Assembly: GCA_963847665.1 (NCBI GenBank)
Contig: CAWKAO010000002.1
Location: 434,001-498,000 of the forward strand
Length of the DNA stretch: 64,000 nucleotides
Direction of reading: 5' to 3'
DNA from: CAWKAO01 sp963847665
GTDB lineage: Bacteria; Actinomycetota; Humimicrobiia; Humimicrobiales; Humimicrobiaceae
Below the pieces are notes generated by a model. The model searched no databases. It had not been told where the DNA came from and saw only the letters and a list, made by a program, of their open reading frames with translations. Within the stretch, counting starts at the first letter, position 1, and every line of letters begins with the position of its first letter. Of this stretch, positions 37,683-47,964 are shown one piece after another. A program made the translations under genes and the position numbers.

Positions 37683-38828
37683 ATGGGATTTTTTGAAATA
37701 TTAAAAATTGATAAAAATACTGCAGCCAGGACTGGGATCATACACACAAAAAGTGGGTCCTTTAAGACACCAGTCTTTATGCCTGTTGGTACAAAAGCAA
37801 CAGTCAAAGCAATAACAGCCCATCAACTTTATGATATGGGGTGTGAAATAATCCTTGGAAATCTCTATCACCTTTATCTCCAACCTGGTATCGATATCAT
37901 AAAGAAAGCAGGAGGATTGCATGGTTTTATGAACTGGAAAGGCAGTATCCTGACTGATAGTGGAGGATTCCAGGTTTATTCCCTTGATAAGATAAGGAGA
38001 ATTACAGATGATGGAGTTGAATTTAAGTCTGTGATCGATGGTTCCACTCATTTTTTCACTCCAGGATCTGTAATACAGATGCAGGGAGAACTCGGATCTG
38101 ATATCATGATGGTACTGGACGAGTGTATATCTTTTGCCAGTGGTCTTAATCAGACCAGGGGAGCAGCTGAGCGGACCTTGAAATGGGCAGATATCTCCTT
38201 AAAAGAAAAATCCAAGCTTAATAAGAAGTCAGAAAAATATTCTGGTGCAAAACTTTTTGGAATAATACAGGGCGGTTTTATAAAAGACATCAGGAGATTT
38301 TGTGCAGAAGTTATATCAGGAATGGATTTTGATGGAATCGCTGTAGGGGGCTTGAGTGTAGGAGAAACAAGGAATATTACTTTTGATATACTTGAATATA
38401 CAATGGGCTTTATAGATAGAAAAAGACCAGTTTACTTCATGGGATTGGGTGATCCGATAGGTATAATCGAAGCGGTATACAATGGTGTTGATATGTTTGA
38501 CTGTGTACTTCCAACCAGGATATCAAGAATGGGCAGTGCATATACTTTAGAAGGAAAGATAAATATAAAGAATAAAAAATACAGTGAAGATTTTAATCCG
38601 CTGGTAGAAGACTGCCAATGTTATACTTGCAAAAATCATTCAAGAGCATATATAAGGCATCTTTATAAGAGCAAAGAAATACTTGCCGGAATGCTTCTGA
38701 CTATCCATAATCTATACTTTATTTTTGATCTGATCAACAACATTCGGGCTTCTATAAACGCCGGGGAATTTGATAATTTTAGAAAAGACTTTAAATCAAG
38801 ATACAAAACAGGAGAAATAAATAAATAA
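37683..38828 (+). CDS. tgt: queuine tRNA-ribosyltransferase Tgt
   Basis: Tgt exchanges guanine 34 for preQ1 in four tRNAs. Motifs are the nucleophile region LTDSGGFQVYSL, AVGGLSVGE, DCVLPTR, and the zinc site CQCYTCKNHSRAY, with a later His in LTIHNL. At 381 aa it is normal length. No queC, queD, queE or queF is in the window, so preQ1 would be made elsewhere or salvaged. Confidence 0.96.
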   Translation: MGFFEILKIDKNTAARTGIIHTKSGSFKTPVFMPVGTKATVKAITAHQLYDMGCEIILGNLYHLYLQPGIDIIKKAGGLHGFMNWKGSILTDSGGFQVYSLDKIRRITDDGVEFKSVIDGSTHFFTPGSVIQMQGELGSDIMMVLDECISFASGLNQTRGAAERTLKWADISLKEKSKLNKKSEKYSGAKLFGIIQGGFIKDIRRFCAEVISGMDFDGIAVGGLSVGETRNITFDILEYTMGFIDRKRPVYFMGLGDPIGIIEAVYNGVDMFDCVLPTRISRMGSAYTLEGKINIKNKKYSEDFNPLVEDCQCYTCKNHSRAYIRHLYKSKEILAGMLLTIHNLYFIFDLINNIRASINAGEFDNFRKDFKSRYKTGEINK

Positions 38829-38872
38829 AAAGATTGCAAATTTCTTAAAAATGTAAATAATGGTAATGTTTG

Positions 38873-38889
38873 ATTAGATTTTATCTAAT
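38873..38889 (+). other. short AT-rich hairpin before yajC
   Basis: The arms attagat (38873-38879) and atctaat (38883-38889) are exact complements around a 3-base loop. It lies 46 bases after tgt and about 45 bases before yajC. No T-run follows, so it is at most a weak terminator or an mRNA 5' hairpin. Confidence 0.25.
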
Positions 38890-38934
38890 TCAAAGATTTA
38901 TAAATTTAATATTGAAGCTTAGGAGTGAGATTTA

Positions 38935-39384
38935 ATGTCAAAAAAAATAATATCTATTATACTGATATGTATCTTAGCATTTGGTATAGTAGCAACGCTA
39001 GCAAGTTGTACAGGACTTTTTCCGACAACGCAGGCTACGACTTCTGACGGTGTGACAGAGACAACAGAAGCCCCAACAGGTTGGCGGGCAATTTTTGCAA
39101 ACTATGGAACCTGGATTTGGCTTGCAATCTTAGCAGTTGCCTTTTATTTTCTATTGATAAGGCCACAAAGAACGAGGTCTAAAAAAGCCAAGGACCTTAT
39201 GAGTAATCTGCAAAGAGGAGAAGAGATCGTTACTATCGGTGGTTTTTATGGAAGAATAAAAGATGTAAGAGAGGACAATGTAATAATTACTGTTGCAGGG
39301 GGAGTGGATGTAAAAATAACAAAATCTGCCATTGCAAGAGTTATCAGCTCTCAAGGTTCAGTCGATACAGAGAATAAGATGTAG
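38935..39384 (+). CDS. yajC: preprotein translocase subunit YajC with lipobox-like N-terminus
   Basis: YajC is the accessory membrane protein of SecDF. The core helix (WIWLAILAVAFYFLLIRPQ) and the following cytoplasmic segment (RGEEIVTIGGFYGRIKDV) are typical. Unusually, an extra N-terminal signal (residues 5-28) ends in LASC, a lipobox-like site, followed by a Thr/Ser-rich linker of about 25 residues. The mature protein could thus carry a lipid anchor as well as the helix. It is followed by secD and secF. Confidence 0.92.
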   Translation: MSKKIISIILICILAFGIVATLASCTGLFPTTQATTSDGVTETTEAPTGWRAIFANYGTWIWLAILAVAFYFLLIRPQRTRSKKAKDLMSNLQRGEEIVTIGGFYGRIKDVREDNVIITVAGGVDVKITKSAIARVISSQGSVDTENKM

Positions 39385-39478
39385 CAGACTGAATCTTTGC
39401 GTATTAAAAACATTTTAAAAAGAATAATTAATAAATAATTTAAATCATTTTAACAGCATACTCTAGTAGAAAAGTATT

Positions 39479-40747
39479 ATGAGAAGAAAATTACCCAACG
39501 TCATAATCTTGATTATTTTTGTTATAGTAGTCGGTATTTTTCTTTATTTTGCGATTGTAAACCCGATAAATCTGGGCCTGGACCTTAAAGGCGGGACCCA
39601 GATAATCTTGAAGCCTGTTGAAAAAGGCACTGAAGAAGTGACCGATGAAGCTATTGATAAGGCACAGCTTATAATACTTAACAGGATAGATAAACTGGGC
39701 ATTTCAGAGCCTCTTGTCACAAGGGACTATAATCGTAATATAATAATCCAGCTTCCTGGTGTCGATGACCCTGAAAGAGCCATAGAAATAATTGGAAAGA
39801 CTGCCCAGCTTGAATTCAAGATCCTTGAATCTTATGGTGAAGACGGGAATCCTGTTTTTGGCCCTACACTGATGACCGGCGATAAGCTTATAAAGTCGAC
39901 AGCGGGTTATAATCCTAACGGCCAGATAATAGTAAGTATGTCTTTTACCGATGAAGGGCAGGTCCAGTTTGAAAAAATAACTTCTGAGAACATTGGAAAG
40001 CAACTTGCCATTGTCCTTGATGGAGAAATGAGGTCCGCGCCTGTAATAAGAACAGCGATCTCGGGCGATGCCGTAATTGAAAACATCGATACGCTTCAGG
40101 AGGCTCAGGATGTCGCACTTGTACTTCAAACTGGTGCACTGCCTGTTTCACTGGAAATCCAGGAATCACAGACAATAGGACCCACGCTGGGAGAGGATTC
40201 ACTGCAGAAAAGTATCCTTGCAGGATTAATAGGCTTTGCACTTGTAGCTGTTTTTATGCTTGCGATGTACAGGGGTCTTGGGTTGATCTCAATAATTGGT
40301 CTTTTAAGCTATGTTGCCATATTTTGGGGTATATTGGCAGCAATCAAGACACCCCTTACTCTTCCCGGGATTGCAGGAGTTGTCCTCACGATAGGTATTG
40401 CGGTCGATGCAAATGTACTTATATTTTCCAGGACAAAAGAAGAGCTTATAAAAGGTAAAAGTAAATATGCTTCTTTTTCTGAAGGATTTAGAAATGCACT
40501 GAAAGCTATAATAGATGCAAATATCACTACGCTGATTACAGCAGCAGCACTTTATCGTTTTGGAACAGGTCCGATCCGTGGATTTGCGGTAACGCTTGCA
40601 ATAGGAATCATAATAAGTATGTTTACTGCGATCGTACTCGTCAGGTCGATTTTATTTTTAATAGTAAACTCAAGAATAGTGACTCCCGGTTTTTGTGGTG
40701 TAAAAATTCCAAAATCTGATCAAAAAGAAGTGGTCAAGGAGAAATAG
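39479..40747 (+). CDS. secD: protein translocase subunit SecD
   Basis: SecD with SecF uses the ion gradient to help export proteins. After one N-terminal helix comes LGLDLKGGTQIIL, the P1 head region, then five C-terminal helices with the conserved GIAVDANVLIFSR. At 422 aa it is a compact form typical of Gram-positive-type SecD. It abuts secF directly. Confidence 0.96.
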   Translation: MRRKLPNVIILIIFVIVVGIFLYFAIVNPINLGLDLKGGTQIILKPVEKGTEEVTDEAIDKAQLIILNRIDKLGISEPLVTRDYNRNIIIQLPGVDDPERAIEIIGKTAQLEFKILESYGEDGNPVFGPTLMTGDKLIKSTAGYNPNGQIIVSMSFTDEGQVQFEKITSENIGKQLAIVLDGEMRSAPVIRTAISGDAVIENIDTLQEAQDVALVLQTGALPVSLEIQESQTIGPTLGEDSLQKSILAGLIGFALVAVFMLAMYRGLGLISIIGLLSYVAIFWGILAAIKTPLTLPGIAGVVLTIGIAVDANVLIFSRTKEELIKGKSKYASFSEGFRNALKAIIDANITTLITAAALYRFGTGPIRGFAVTLAIGIIISMFTAIVLVRSILFLIVNSRIVTPGFCGVKIPKSDQKEVVKEK

Positions 40748-41818
40748 TTGGTAAAAGGCAAGAAGCAGCGGCCATCAAAAAAACATAATAAATCCAGGAT
40801 CCAGTACAAAAAGTCATCTAAGCAGGAACAGACACAGAACTTGGTTCGCAATGCACCTAAGACTGTTGATAAATCTGAAGATACAAAGATTGTCGAATCA
40901 TATGGATCTGTTCCACTTGACAGAAGAGGCAGATTTGACTTTGTGGGTAAAAACAAATACTGGGTTATAATATCCACAGTCTTTATAATTGCTGGAATAA
41001 TAATATTTTTTATAAGAGGTTTAAGTGGGGGCTGGGATAACGGGTTAAATTTTGGCATAGACTTCAGGGGCGGAAACCTGATAGAAGCAAAATTTGAGCA
41101 GGATGTTTCCATATCAGAACTAAGGGCCTCTATGGAAAAAGCAGGTTATGGTAATGCTCTACTTCAAAGCACAGCATCTGACCAGTATATAATTCGTACC
41201 ATACCGCTTACCAATGAAGAAAAAGCAAAAATATTAGATACACTTGATGAAGAGGTCGGTGTTATAAAACCGCTGATCCAGGACAGAAATGTTGCACCCG
41301 GTTTTTCCAAGACAATAACAAGAAATGCACTTATTGCAGTCGCTATTAGTCTTGCAGGAATATTAATATATGTATGGATAAGATTTGAAGTAAGATTTGC
41401 ACTAGTTGCAATAATCGAATTGTTGCATGACATTCTGATAATACTCTCATTTTATGTGATCACTTTCAGGGAATTTAATACGACCACAATTGCGGTAATT
41501 CTCACCATCCTTGGGTATTCATTAAGTGATGCTATAATCATTTTTGACAGGATAAGAGAAGAATTGAGGACAAATAGGACAGATAGTTTTCCTGTTTTGA
41601 TAAACTATTCTATAAATAAGACGATAGTCAGATCATTGAGTACTGTCGCAACGACACTGTTTCCAATAATAATACTACTTATAATAGGAAACGAGACTCT
41701 AAAAGATTTTGCATTTGGGCTTTTTGTAGGTATTCTTTCAGGAGCTTATTCTTCAATATTTGTTGGTTCTCCAATACTGATCGCATGGAACAAAAGATTT
41801 CCGAAATACAAGAAATAA
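40748..41818 (+). CDS. secF: protein translocase subunit SecF
   Basis: SecF is the partner of SecD. It has a first helix (YWVIISTVFIIAGIIIFFI), FGIDFRGGNLIEAKF, and the C-terminal helices with GYSLSDAIIIFDRIRE. It starts at TTG 40748 immediately after the secD stop, with aaggag at 40737-40742 inside the end of secD. The N-terminus has a basic extension of about 60 residues before the first helix. Confidence 0.95.
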   Translation: MVKGKKQRPSKKHNKSRIQYKKSSKQEQTQNLVRNAPKTVDKSEDTKIVESYGSVPLDRRGRFDFVGKNKYWVIISTVFIIAGIIIFFIRGLSGGWDNGLNFGIDFRGGNLIEAKFEQDVSISELRASMEKAGYGNALLQSTASDQYIIRTIPLTNEEKAKILDTLDEEVGVIKPLIQDRNVAPGFSKTITRNALIAVAISLAGILIYVWIRFEVRFALVAIIELLHDILIILSFYVITFREFNTTTIAVILTILGYSLSDAIIIFDRIREELRTNRTDSFPVLINYSINKTIVRSLSTVATTLFPIIILLIIGNETLKDFAFGLFVGILSGAYSSIFVGSPILIAWNKRFPKYKK

Positions 41819-41821
41819 AAA

Positions 41822-43645
41822 ATGTCCTCATGTGAAGAAAAATGGACTCTTAGAAATAAAACCATTATAGATATAAAACCACTTCAGGATACTCTCGGCT
41901 TATCAAGTATTTTTATCAAATTGCTTGCAATCAGAGGGTACACTGACCCTGGTAAAATAAAATCATACCTTTATCCATCACTCAGCGATATCCATGATCC
42001 AGATCTTCTTTTAAATATAAAATCCGCTGTAAAAAGGATCCAAAAAGCAATATTAATAAAAGAAAAAATATTGATCTTTGGTGACTATGATACTGATGGA
42101 ATAATAAGCGTAGCGATCCTGTATAATTTTCTTTTATTGCTAAATGCAGATTGTTCTTATTATATTCCTGACAGATTTGAAGAAGGATATGATATAAGTT
42201 TAGATTACATTAAAAAAAATAATATTGAAAAAAAAATCGATCTTATTATCTGTGTTGATTGCGGGACAAACGCTCTGGAAGTACGGCAAAAAGTGTATAG
42301 CGGTGAAATAGACCTGGATTTCATCATTTGCGACCACCATGAAGAAGTTTCTTCTGAATCAGGGACCTTTTCTGATAAGAAGAACAACAAAAAAACAAAT
42401 TATTTAATAATAAATCCCAAACTTAAAAAATCACGATATCCATACAGGGATCTAAGTGGTGCTGGAGTGACTTTCAAACTGATAATGGCAATTCTCAGAA
42501 ATGCTGATAACAGGATAAAGAACAAATTTCCTAACAATTTTTTGACCAATCTTCTGGATCTTGTCGCAATATCTACTGTATCAGACCTGATGCCTCTAAC
42601 TGATGAAAACAGAGTAATTGTAAAAAAAGGATTGGAAAATATAAAAAACACAAATAATAAAGGATTGAAGAAGCTTATTGACTTCATATTTGGAGATAAA
42701 CATATATATCCTGGAAAGGATCTAAATACATTTGACATTGGGTTTAAACTGTCCCCAAGATTAAATGCTTCCGGCAGACTGAAAAAAGCAGACGAAAGCT
42801 TAAAGCTTTTAATATCCGGTTGTACCGATGATAAAGAATATGTATCCATCATTTCAAACCTTGAATCTTTAAACAAACAAAGACAGGAAGTGCAGGCTTT
42901 CATATTGAATAGTATTTTGGAGAATCATGAGATTGTCAGCATTGCTATGAGCAAAAAAGTCTTTATCTGCAGTTCTGAAGAATGGAACGAAGGGGTTCTT
43001 GGTGTCGTGGCTTCTGATATTGTAAAAAAATATAATGTACCAGTACTTCTTTTTAAAGAAAAACCTGGCATTTTGAAAGGTTCCGGAAGAAGTTCAGATA
43101 ATTTTGACCTCTATGCAAACCTTGAACCTTTGAAAAAATATTTTATCAAATTTGGCGGCCACAGCCAGGCTTGTGGAATAACAATGAGACCGGATGATTT
43201 CGAGTCTTTCAAGAAAGAGTTTGCCCTTGTGACTGCTAAAAAAATTACCGATGAGGATTTGAACAGGAAATTTGATTATGACCTGAAACTTGATTTCTGT
43301 GATATTAAATCAGACGGCTTTATAATAGTTGATGAGATCAGAAAGATGGAACCTTTTGGCATAGGAAATCCCAAACCAGTTTTTTTGACCAGAAAATGTT
43401 TGATATGCGATGAACCCAGATTTTCAAGAAATGAAAAACATGTTTTTTTAAAATTGGAGAGACAGGGTATCGTTTTTGATACGGCTTTATTTAACTATGA
43501 GAAATTGATTTTATGCAAATCAGAAATATTATTACAAAAAGATAATTTTGTTGACGCCCTCTACAATATAGATAACCGCAGGAACTCTCTTACAGGGTCT
43601 TTATCTGTCCAGTTGCTGATAAAGAGTATCCGTAAAAGCAGTTAA
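41822..43645 (+). CDS. recJ: single-stranded-DNA-specific exonuclease RecJ
   Basis: RecJ degrades single strands 5' to 3' in repair. It has the DHH phosphoesterase motifs FGDYDTDG, VDCGT and CDHHEE, then LNASGRL and the DHHA1 motif GGHSQACG, followed by the OB domain. At 607 aa it is near the usual length. It starts 3 bases after secF, in the order found in many Gram-positive lineages. Confidence 0.94.
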   Translation: MSSCEEKWTLRNKTIIDIKPLQDTLGLSSIFIKLLAIRGYTDPGKIKSYLYPSLSDIHDPDLLLNIKSAVKRIQKAILIKEKILIFGDYDTDGIISVAILYNFLLLLNADCSYYIPDRFEEGYDISLDYIKKNNIEKKIDLIICVDCGTNALEVRQKVYSGEIDLDFIICDHHEEVSSESGTFSDKKNNKKTNYLIINPKLKKSRYPYRDLSGAGVTFKLIMAILRNADNRIKNKFPNNFLTNLLDLVAISTVSDLMPLTDENRVIVKKGLENIKNTNNKGLKKLIDFIFGDKHIYPGKDLNTFDIGFKLSPRLNASGRLKKADESLKLLISGCTDDKEYVSIISNLESLNKQRQEVQAFILNSILENHEIVSIAMSKKVFICSSEEWNEGVLGVVASDIVKKYNVPVLLFKEKPGILKGSGRSSDNFDLYANLEPLKKYFIKFGGHSQACGITMRPDDFESFKKEFALVTAKKITDEDLNRKFDYDLKLDFCDIKSDGFIIVDEIRKMEPFGIGNPKPVFLTRKCLICDEPRFSRNEKHVFLKLERQGIVFDTALFNYEKLILCKSEILLQKDNFVDALYNIDNRRNSLTGSLSVQLLIKSIRKSS

Positions 43646-43724
43646 ATGTTAAATTCCCTACCATTTTTCAAATCAATCTTAATAATATATAATTTACTCC
43701 AATATTTTATATTATTTAGCAAAA

Positions 43725-46055
43725 ATGAATCCTCTTAAAAACAAGATAGAAACTGACAATTTAAAACCAGTGACCACAAGTAAAAAACCCTCTGAAGTGG
43801 TTATCAATGATGAGATTTCTGATACTCAGACAACTGTTTTGAATGATACAGTAAAAGAAAGTAAAAAAGTAGCCATAACTGATGTTGATCTGATCTTTAA
43901 AAAGCTACTTTCGATGGTAAAAAAGCATAACCCCAAGGCAGATATCCAGCTTATTACAAGAGCATATGAATTAGCCCAGGAATACCACAGTGGACAGCTC
44001 AGGAAATCTGGTGAACCTTTCATTACGCACCCACTTGAAGTCGCGATAATCCTTGCAGATATTGAGACCGACCAGGTTTCCATAATAGCTGCATTGCTTC
44101 ATGATGTGATCGAAGACACTGAACTAAAATATGAAGATATAAAAAAAGAATTCGGAGAAAAAATTGCAGACATAATAAATGGTGTAACAAAGCTTGATAA
44201 AATAGTATTTTCTAGCCTGGAGGAAAAACAGGTCGAGAATCTGAGGAAGATGATAATTGCAATGTCGGAAGATGTAAGAATAATAATAGTCAAACTTGCA
44301 GACAGGCTCCATAATATGCGTACACTTTCTGCATTGTCAAAAGAAAAGAAAAAACTAAAAGCAATTGAAACACTGGAAGTCTACGCACCTATTGCGCATA
44401 GGCTGGGTATTCACCAGATCAAAGCAGAACTTGAGGACCTCGGTTTCCAAACTCTCCATCCAAAACAGTACAAGAATATCATGGAAATGATCAAGGAAAA
44501 AATAAAACTAAGACAGAATCAGATAGATGAGTCAATCAAAATTGTTGCTGAAAAATTAAATGAAGTCAATATACAGGCTGATATAACCGGCAGGATAAAA
44601 AGCTACTACAGCGTGTACAATAAAATAATTAACCAGAACAGAAATCTAAACGACATATATGACTTGATAGCCATCAGGATAGTTGTAGAAGATATAAAGA
44701 GTTGCTATGCAGCTCTTGGAATCATACATTCTATATGGAGGCCGGTTCCAGGCAGGTTTAAGGATTATATCGCAAATCCTAAATTAAACCTATACCAGTC
44801 TCTTCATACGACGGTAATCGGACAGCGTGGCGATCCTGTAGAAATACAGATAAGGACTTTTGAGATGCATAAATTTGCAGAATATGGGATAGCTGCACAC
44901 TATAAATATAAGGAAGGCATAATAAGGACTACAGAGTTCGATAAAAGGGTAGCCTGGATACGTCAGATCCTTGACTGGCAAAAAGACCTTAAAGACCCGC
45001 AGGATTACCTTGAATCATTGAAGCTCGACCTTTTCGAAGAGGAGATATTTGTCTTTACTCCTAAAGGTAAAGTTATAAATCTTCCAAGAGGGGCAACGCC
45101 TATAGATTTTGCATATCAGATACATACAGACGTAGGCCATAATTGCATAGGGGTTAAAGTAAATGGCTCTATGGTCCCAATTGAAAGCGAACTTAAAAAT
45201 GGAAACATAGTAGAGGTCCTTACCTCAAAAGCACCCAAGGGTCCCAGCAGGGACTGGTTAAGTATTGTAAAGACATCTGCAGCAAGAAATAAAATTAAAC
45301 AATGGTTCAGCAAGGAAGAAAGGCAGGAATCATATAATGCTGGCAGAGAGATAATGCTTAAGACCTTAAGAAAAAATAGCCTCTCATTTAAAGATATACC
45401 TTCAAAACTGATCGATAATGTAGCAAAAGAATTTAACCTTGAAAACACCGACTCTCTTTACAGAAGTATAGGTTCCCATAAAGTATCTGCACATCAGGTA
45501 TTTACAAGACTGATCAAAAAACTAAATCAGGAAGAAGAAAAAGAGATAAGTATTGAAGATGTTAAAAAAGTGCAGACACTAAGGAATATCGGAAGTGGTA
45601 TTATAGTAAAGGGTATGGATAATGTCCTGGTATCAATGGCAAAATGCTGCAACCCGGTGCCTGGTGATAAGATACTTGGGTATATCACAAGGGGGAAGGG
45701 CATATCGATACATAGGACCGATTGCACGAATGTTATTATGCTTTTAAAAAATGATAGGGAAAGATTTATTGAGGTGGCTTGGGATAATTTCGCCCCCAAT
45801 AAATTTAATGCTGAAATACAGGTAGAAGCTATTGACAGAACTAAACTTCTACGCGATATAACCAACCTTATAAGTGAATATGATCTTAATATCATTAACG
45901 CCTCAACTCAGCGGCTGGAAAAGTCAGGAATTGCAAAATTCAGGTTTATCATAGAGATAAGCAACAAATATATTTTAAAAGATGTCATAAATAATTTGAA
46001 GCAGATAGATTCAGTCTATGATGCATTCAGAGTACTGCCCAGAAAGATAAATTGA
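43725..46055 (+). CDS. rel: bifunctional (p)ppGpp synthetase/hydrolase (Rel/SpoT)
   Basis: Rel makes and degrades the stringent-response alarmone. The HD hydrolase domain is intact (ITHPLEVAIILAD and LLHDVIEDTE). The synthetase domain has RFKDYIANPKLNLYQSLHT, with the RxKD motif typical of bifunctional enzymes. TGS (VFTPKGKVINLPRGATPIDFAY) and C-terminal CC and ACT domains follow. At 776 aa it is slightly longer than usual because of a polar N-terminal leader of about 55 residues. Confidence 0.95.
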   Translation: MNPLKNKIETDNLKPVTTSKKPSEVVINDEISDTQTTVLNDTVKESKKVAITDVDLIFKKLLSMVKKHNPKADIQLITRAYELAQEYHSGQLRKSGEPFITHPLEVAIILADIETDQVSIIAALLHDVIEDTELKYEDIKKEFGEKIADIINGVTKLDKIVFSSLEEKQVENLRKMIIAMSEDVRIIIVKLADRLHNMRTLSALSKEKKKLKAIETLEVYAPIAHRLGIHQIKAELEDLGFQTLHPKQYKNIMEMIKEKIKLRQNQIDESIKIVAEKLNEVNIQADITGRIKSYYSVYNKIINQNRNLNDIYDLIAIRIVVEDIKSCYAALGIIHSIWRPVPGRFKDYIANPKLNLYQSLHTTVIGQRGDPVEIQIRTFEMHKFAEYGIAAHYKYKEGIIRTTEFDKRVAWIRQILDWQKDLKDPQDYLESLKLDLFEEEIFVFTPKGKVINLPRGATPIDFAYQIHTDVGHNCIGVKVNGSMVPIESELKNGNIVEVLTSKAPKGPSRDWLSIVKTSAARNKIKQWFSKEERQESYNAGREIMLKTLRKNSLSFKDIPSKLIDNVAKEFNLENTDSLYRSIGSHKVSAHQVFTRLIKKLNQEEEKEISIEDVKKVQTLRNIGSGIIVKGMDNVLVSMAKCCNPVPGDKILGYITRGKGISIHRTDCTNVIMLLKNDRERFIEVAWDNFAPNKFNAEIQVEAIDRTKLLRDITNLISEYDLNIINASTQRLEKSGIAKFRFIIEISNKYILKDVINNLKQIDSVYDAFRVLPRKIN

Positions 46056-46696
46056 TGATAAAAAAATTAACCCTTGGATTTTTCAGTGTAAATTGTTATG
46101 TGATTACAGAGAAGGACATTTGTTTTATCATTGATCCAGGAGGAGATTTCAATATAATTAAATCATATCTTGATTCAAAGGATCTTATTCCACAGTTCAT
46201 CTTAAATACACATGGCCACTACGACCATATTGGAGCTGTACCTGAATTGATGGACTCTTATAATATTAATTTTTATATACATAAAAATGAAGAACAGATA
46301 ATTATAGATCCCGAGAAGAACATGTCTTCTTTTTTTGGTGGAAATGCACTATCATTAAAAACTCATAATCTGTTGGATACTTCTTTTATAGATATGTTAC
46401 AGAAAAAAGGAGTAGAGACGATGCTTTTTCCTGGACATACACCAGGTAGCATTGCTATTAAGATGAAGGATTCCATCTTTACCGGTGATCTTCTTTTTAA
46501 ACAGGGGATAGGCAGGACAGATCTACCGGGTGGAAATACTGCTGATATCTTACGGTCATTAAAAAATATTAAGAAGTTAGATCCGGGGCTTAATGTATAT
46601 CCCGGACATGGTGAAGACAGCACTCTTGATTATGAATTTAAAAATAATGTTTATTTAAGTGAAAATTTTCTGGAAGGTGGAAAAAATTGGCTATAA
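46055..46696 (+). CDS. metallo-beta-lactamase-fold hydrolase (glyoxalase II-like)
   Basis: This binuclear metal hydrolase has THGHYDHIG (HxHxDH), FPGHTPGS and GDLLF with further metal ligands, and a final His in PGHGEDS. Genes of this kind are regularly found between rel and hisS; the substrate is not established (thioesters or a persulfide are possible). ATG 46055 overlaps the rel stop. An in-frame TTG at 46052 is a less likely start. Confidence 0.88.
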   Translation: MIKKLTLGFFSVNCYVITEKDICFIIDPGGDFNIIKSYLDSKDLIPQFILNTHGHYDHIGAVPELMDSYNINFYIHKNEEQIIIDPEKNMSSFFGGNALSLKTHNLLDTSFIDMLQKKGVETMLFPGHTPGSIAIKMKDSIFTGDLLFKQGIGRTDLPGGNTADILRSLKNIKKLDPGLNVYPGHGEDSTLDYEFKNNVYLSENFLEGGKNWL

Positions 46697-47964
46697 ATTC
46701 TCCCAGGGGGACAGCTGATATAATAGGGGAAGAAATCAAATACAGGGACTTTATCATAAATACTGCCAGAGAACTCTTCAATATTTTTAATTATAAAGAA
46801 ATAATAACTCCTGCTTTTGAACATACCGAGCTTTTTGACAGGGGAATAGGTGAAAATACTGATATAGTACAAAAAGAAATGTATACATTCACTGATAAAA
46901 AAGGACGTTCACTTACACTAAGGCCAGAAGGTACAGCACCAGTAGTAAGAGCTGTGTTAGAGAGCAAGATCTATTCAGGCGATCATCCTGTGAAGCTTTT
47001 CTATATTGAAAATATGTTTAGGTATGAAAGACCTCAAAAGGGAAGGATGAGGGAATTCTGGCAGCTTGGCGTAGAAGCATCTGGAAGTGGATCTCCAGGA
47101 ATTGATACCGAAGTCATCTGGCTTCTTAATCTATTTTTTCAGAAGCTTGGTTTTAAAAACCTTATACTGATCTTGAATAATGTCGGTTGTCCTGAATGCA
47201 GAAAAGAATATATTGATGTACTTAAAGACTACCTTAAACCACAACTTCAATCTTTATGCGCTGATTGTAAGATCAGATATGAAAAGAATCCATTGAGGAT
47301 TTTTGATTGTAGAATCGAATCCTGCAAAAATACTATAATAAATTCTCCCAAGATACATGACCATATATGTAAAAACTGCAGAGCACATTTTGAAAAAGTA
47401 ATAAAACTTTTAGAAAAGATAAGAATAGATTTTATAGTAAAAAAAGAACTTGTAAGAGGTTTTGATTACTATACAGGTACAGTATTTGAGGTAATCTCCG
47501 AAGATCTGACAGGCATGCAAAACGCTTTAGGGGGTGGAGGCAGATATGATAATCTTTTTGAAGAATTCGGTGGTCCGTCCATACCTTCCATAGGTTTTGC
47601 AGTCGGAATAGACAGGACTATACTGCTGATGAAGCAATTAGATTTAAAGTATATGATAAATCAAGACAAAAAAAGGATCTATATCATAAACATGGATGAC
47701 AAATACCAGGAATATGCTTTTTTACTTCTTAAATTCTTAAGAAATTCAGGCTATTGTTGTGATATGAAGTATAATGAAAAAAATATTGGGAGTAACCTGA
47801 AATGGGCCGAAAAAAATAATTTCACGCACGCAATTATAATCGGGGAAGAAGAAGTTAACTCTGATGTCTTAACTATAAAGGACCTGAATAAATTTGACCA
47901 ATATAAGATAAACTGGAAAAAAGAACCCGGGAAGTTACAAGAATTACTTGAAAGTGAGAAATAG
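46687..47964 (+). CDS. hisS: histidine-tRNA ligase HisS
   Basis: This class II synthetase has motif 2 (MFRYERPQKGRMREFWQLGVE), the histidine-specific motifs LVRGFDYYTGTVFE and GGGGRYDNL, and motif 3 (PSIGFAVGIDR). A small cysteine set in the middle (CPECRKEY, CADCKIRY, CKNCRAHF) is present in some Gram-positive and archaeal HisRS. It starts with TTG 46687 inside the previous gene, after ggaaggtgg. At 425 aa it is normal. Confidence 0.95.
   Translation: MAINSPRGTADIIGEEIKYRDFIINTARELFNIFNYKEIITPAFEHTELFDRGIGENTDIVQKEMYTFTDKKGRSLTLRPEGTAPVVRAVLESKIYSGDHPVKLFYIENMFRYERPQKGRMREFWQLGVEASGSGSPGIDTEVIWLLNLFFQKLGFKNLILILNNVGCPECRKEYIDVLKDYLKPQLQSLCADCKIRYEKNPLRIFDCRIESCKNTIINSPKIHDHICKNCRAHFEKVIKLLEKIRIDFIVKKELVRGFDYYTGTVFEVISEDLTGMQNALGGGGRYDNLFEEFGGPSIPSIGFAVGIDRTILLMKQLDLKYMINQDKKRIYIINMDDKYQEYAFLLLKFLRNSGYCCDMKYNEKNIGSNLKWAEKNNFTHAIIIGEEEVNSDVLTIKDLNKFDQYKINWKKEPGKLQELLESEK

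Noticed and set aside
38873..38889. Rho-independent terminator after tgt
   Set aside because: The hairpin is short and AT-rich, and no T-run follows it.
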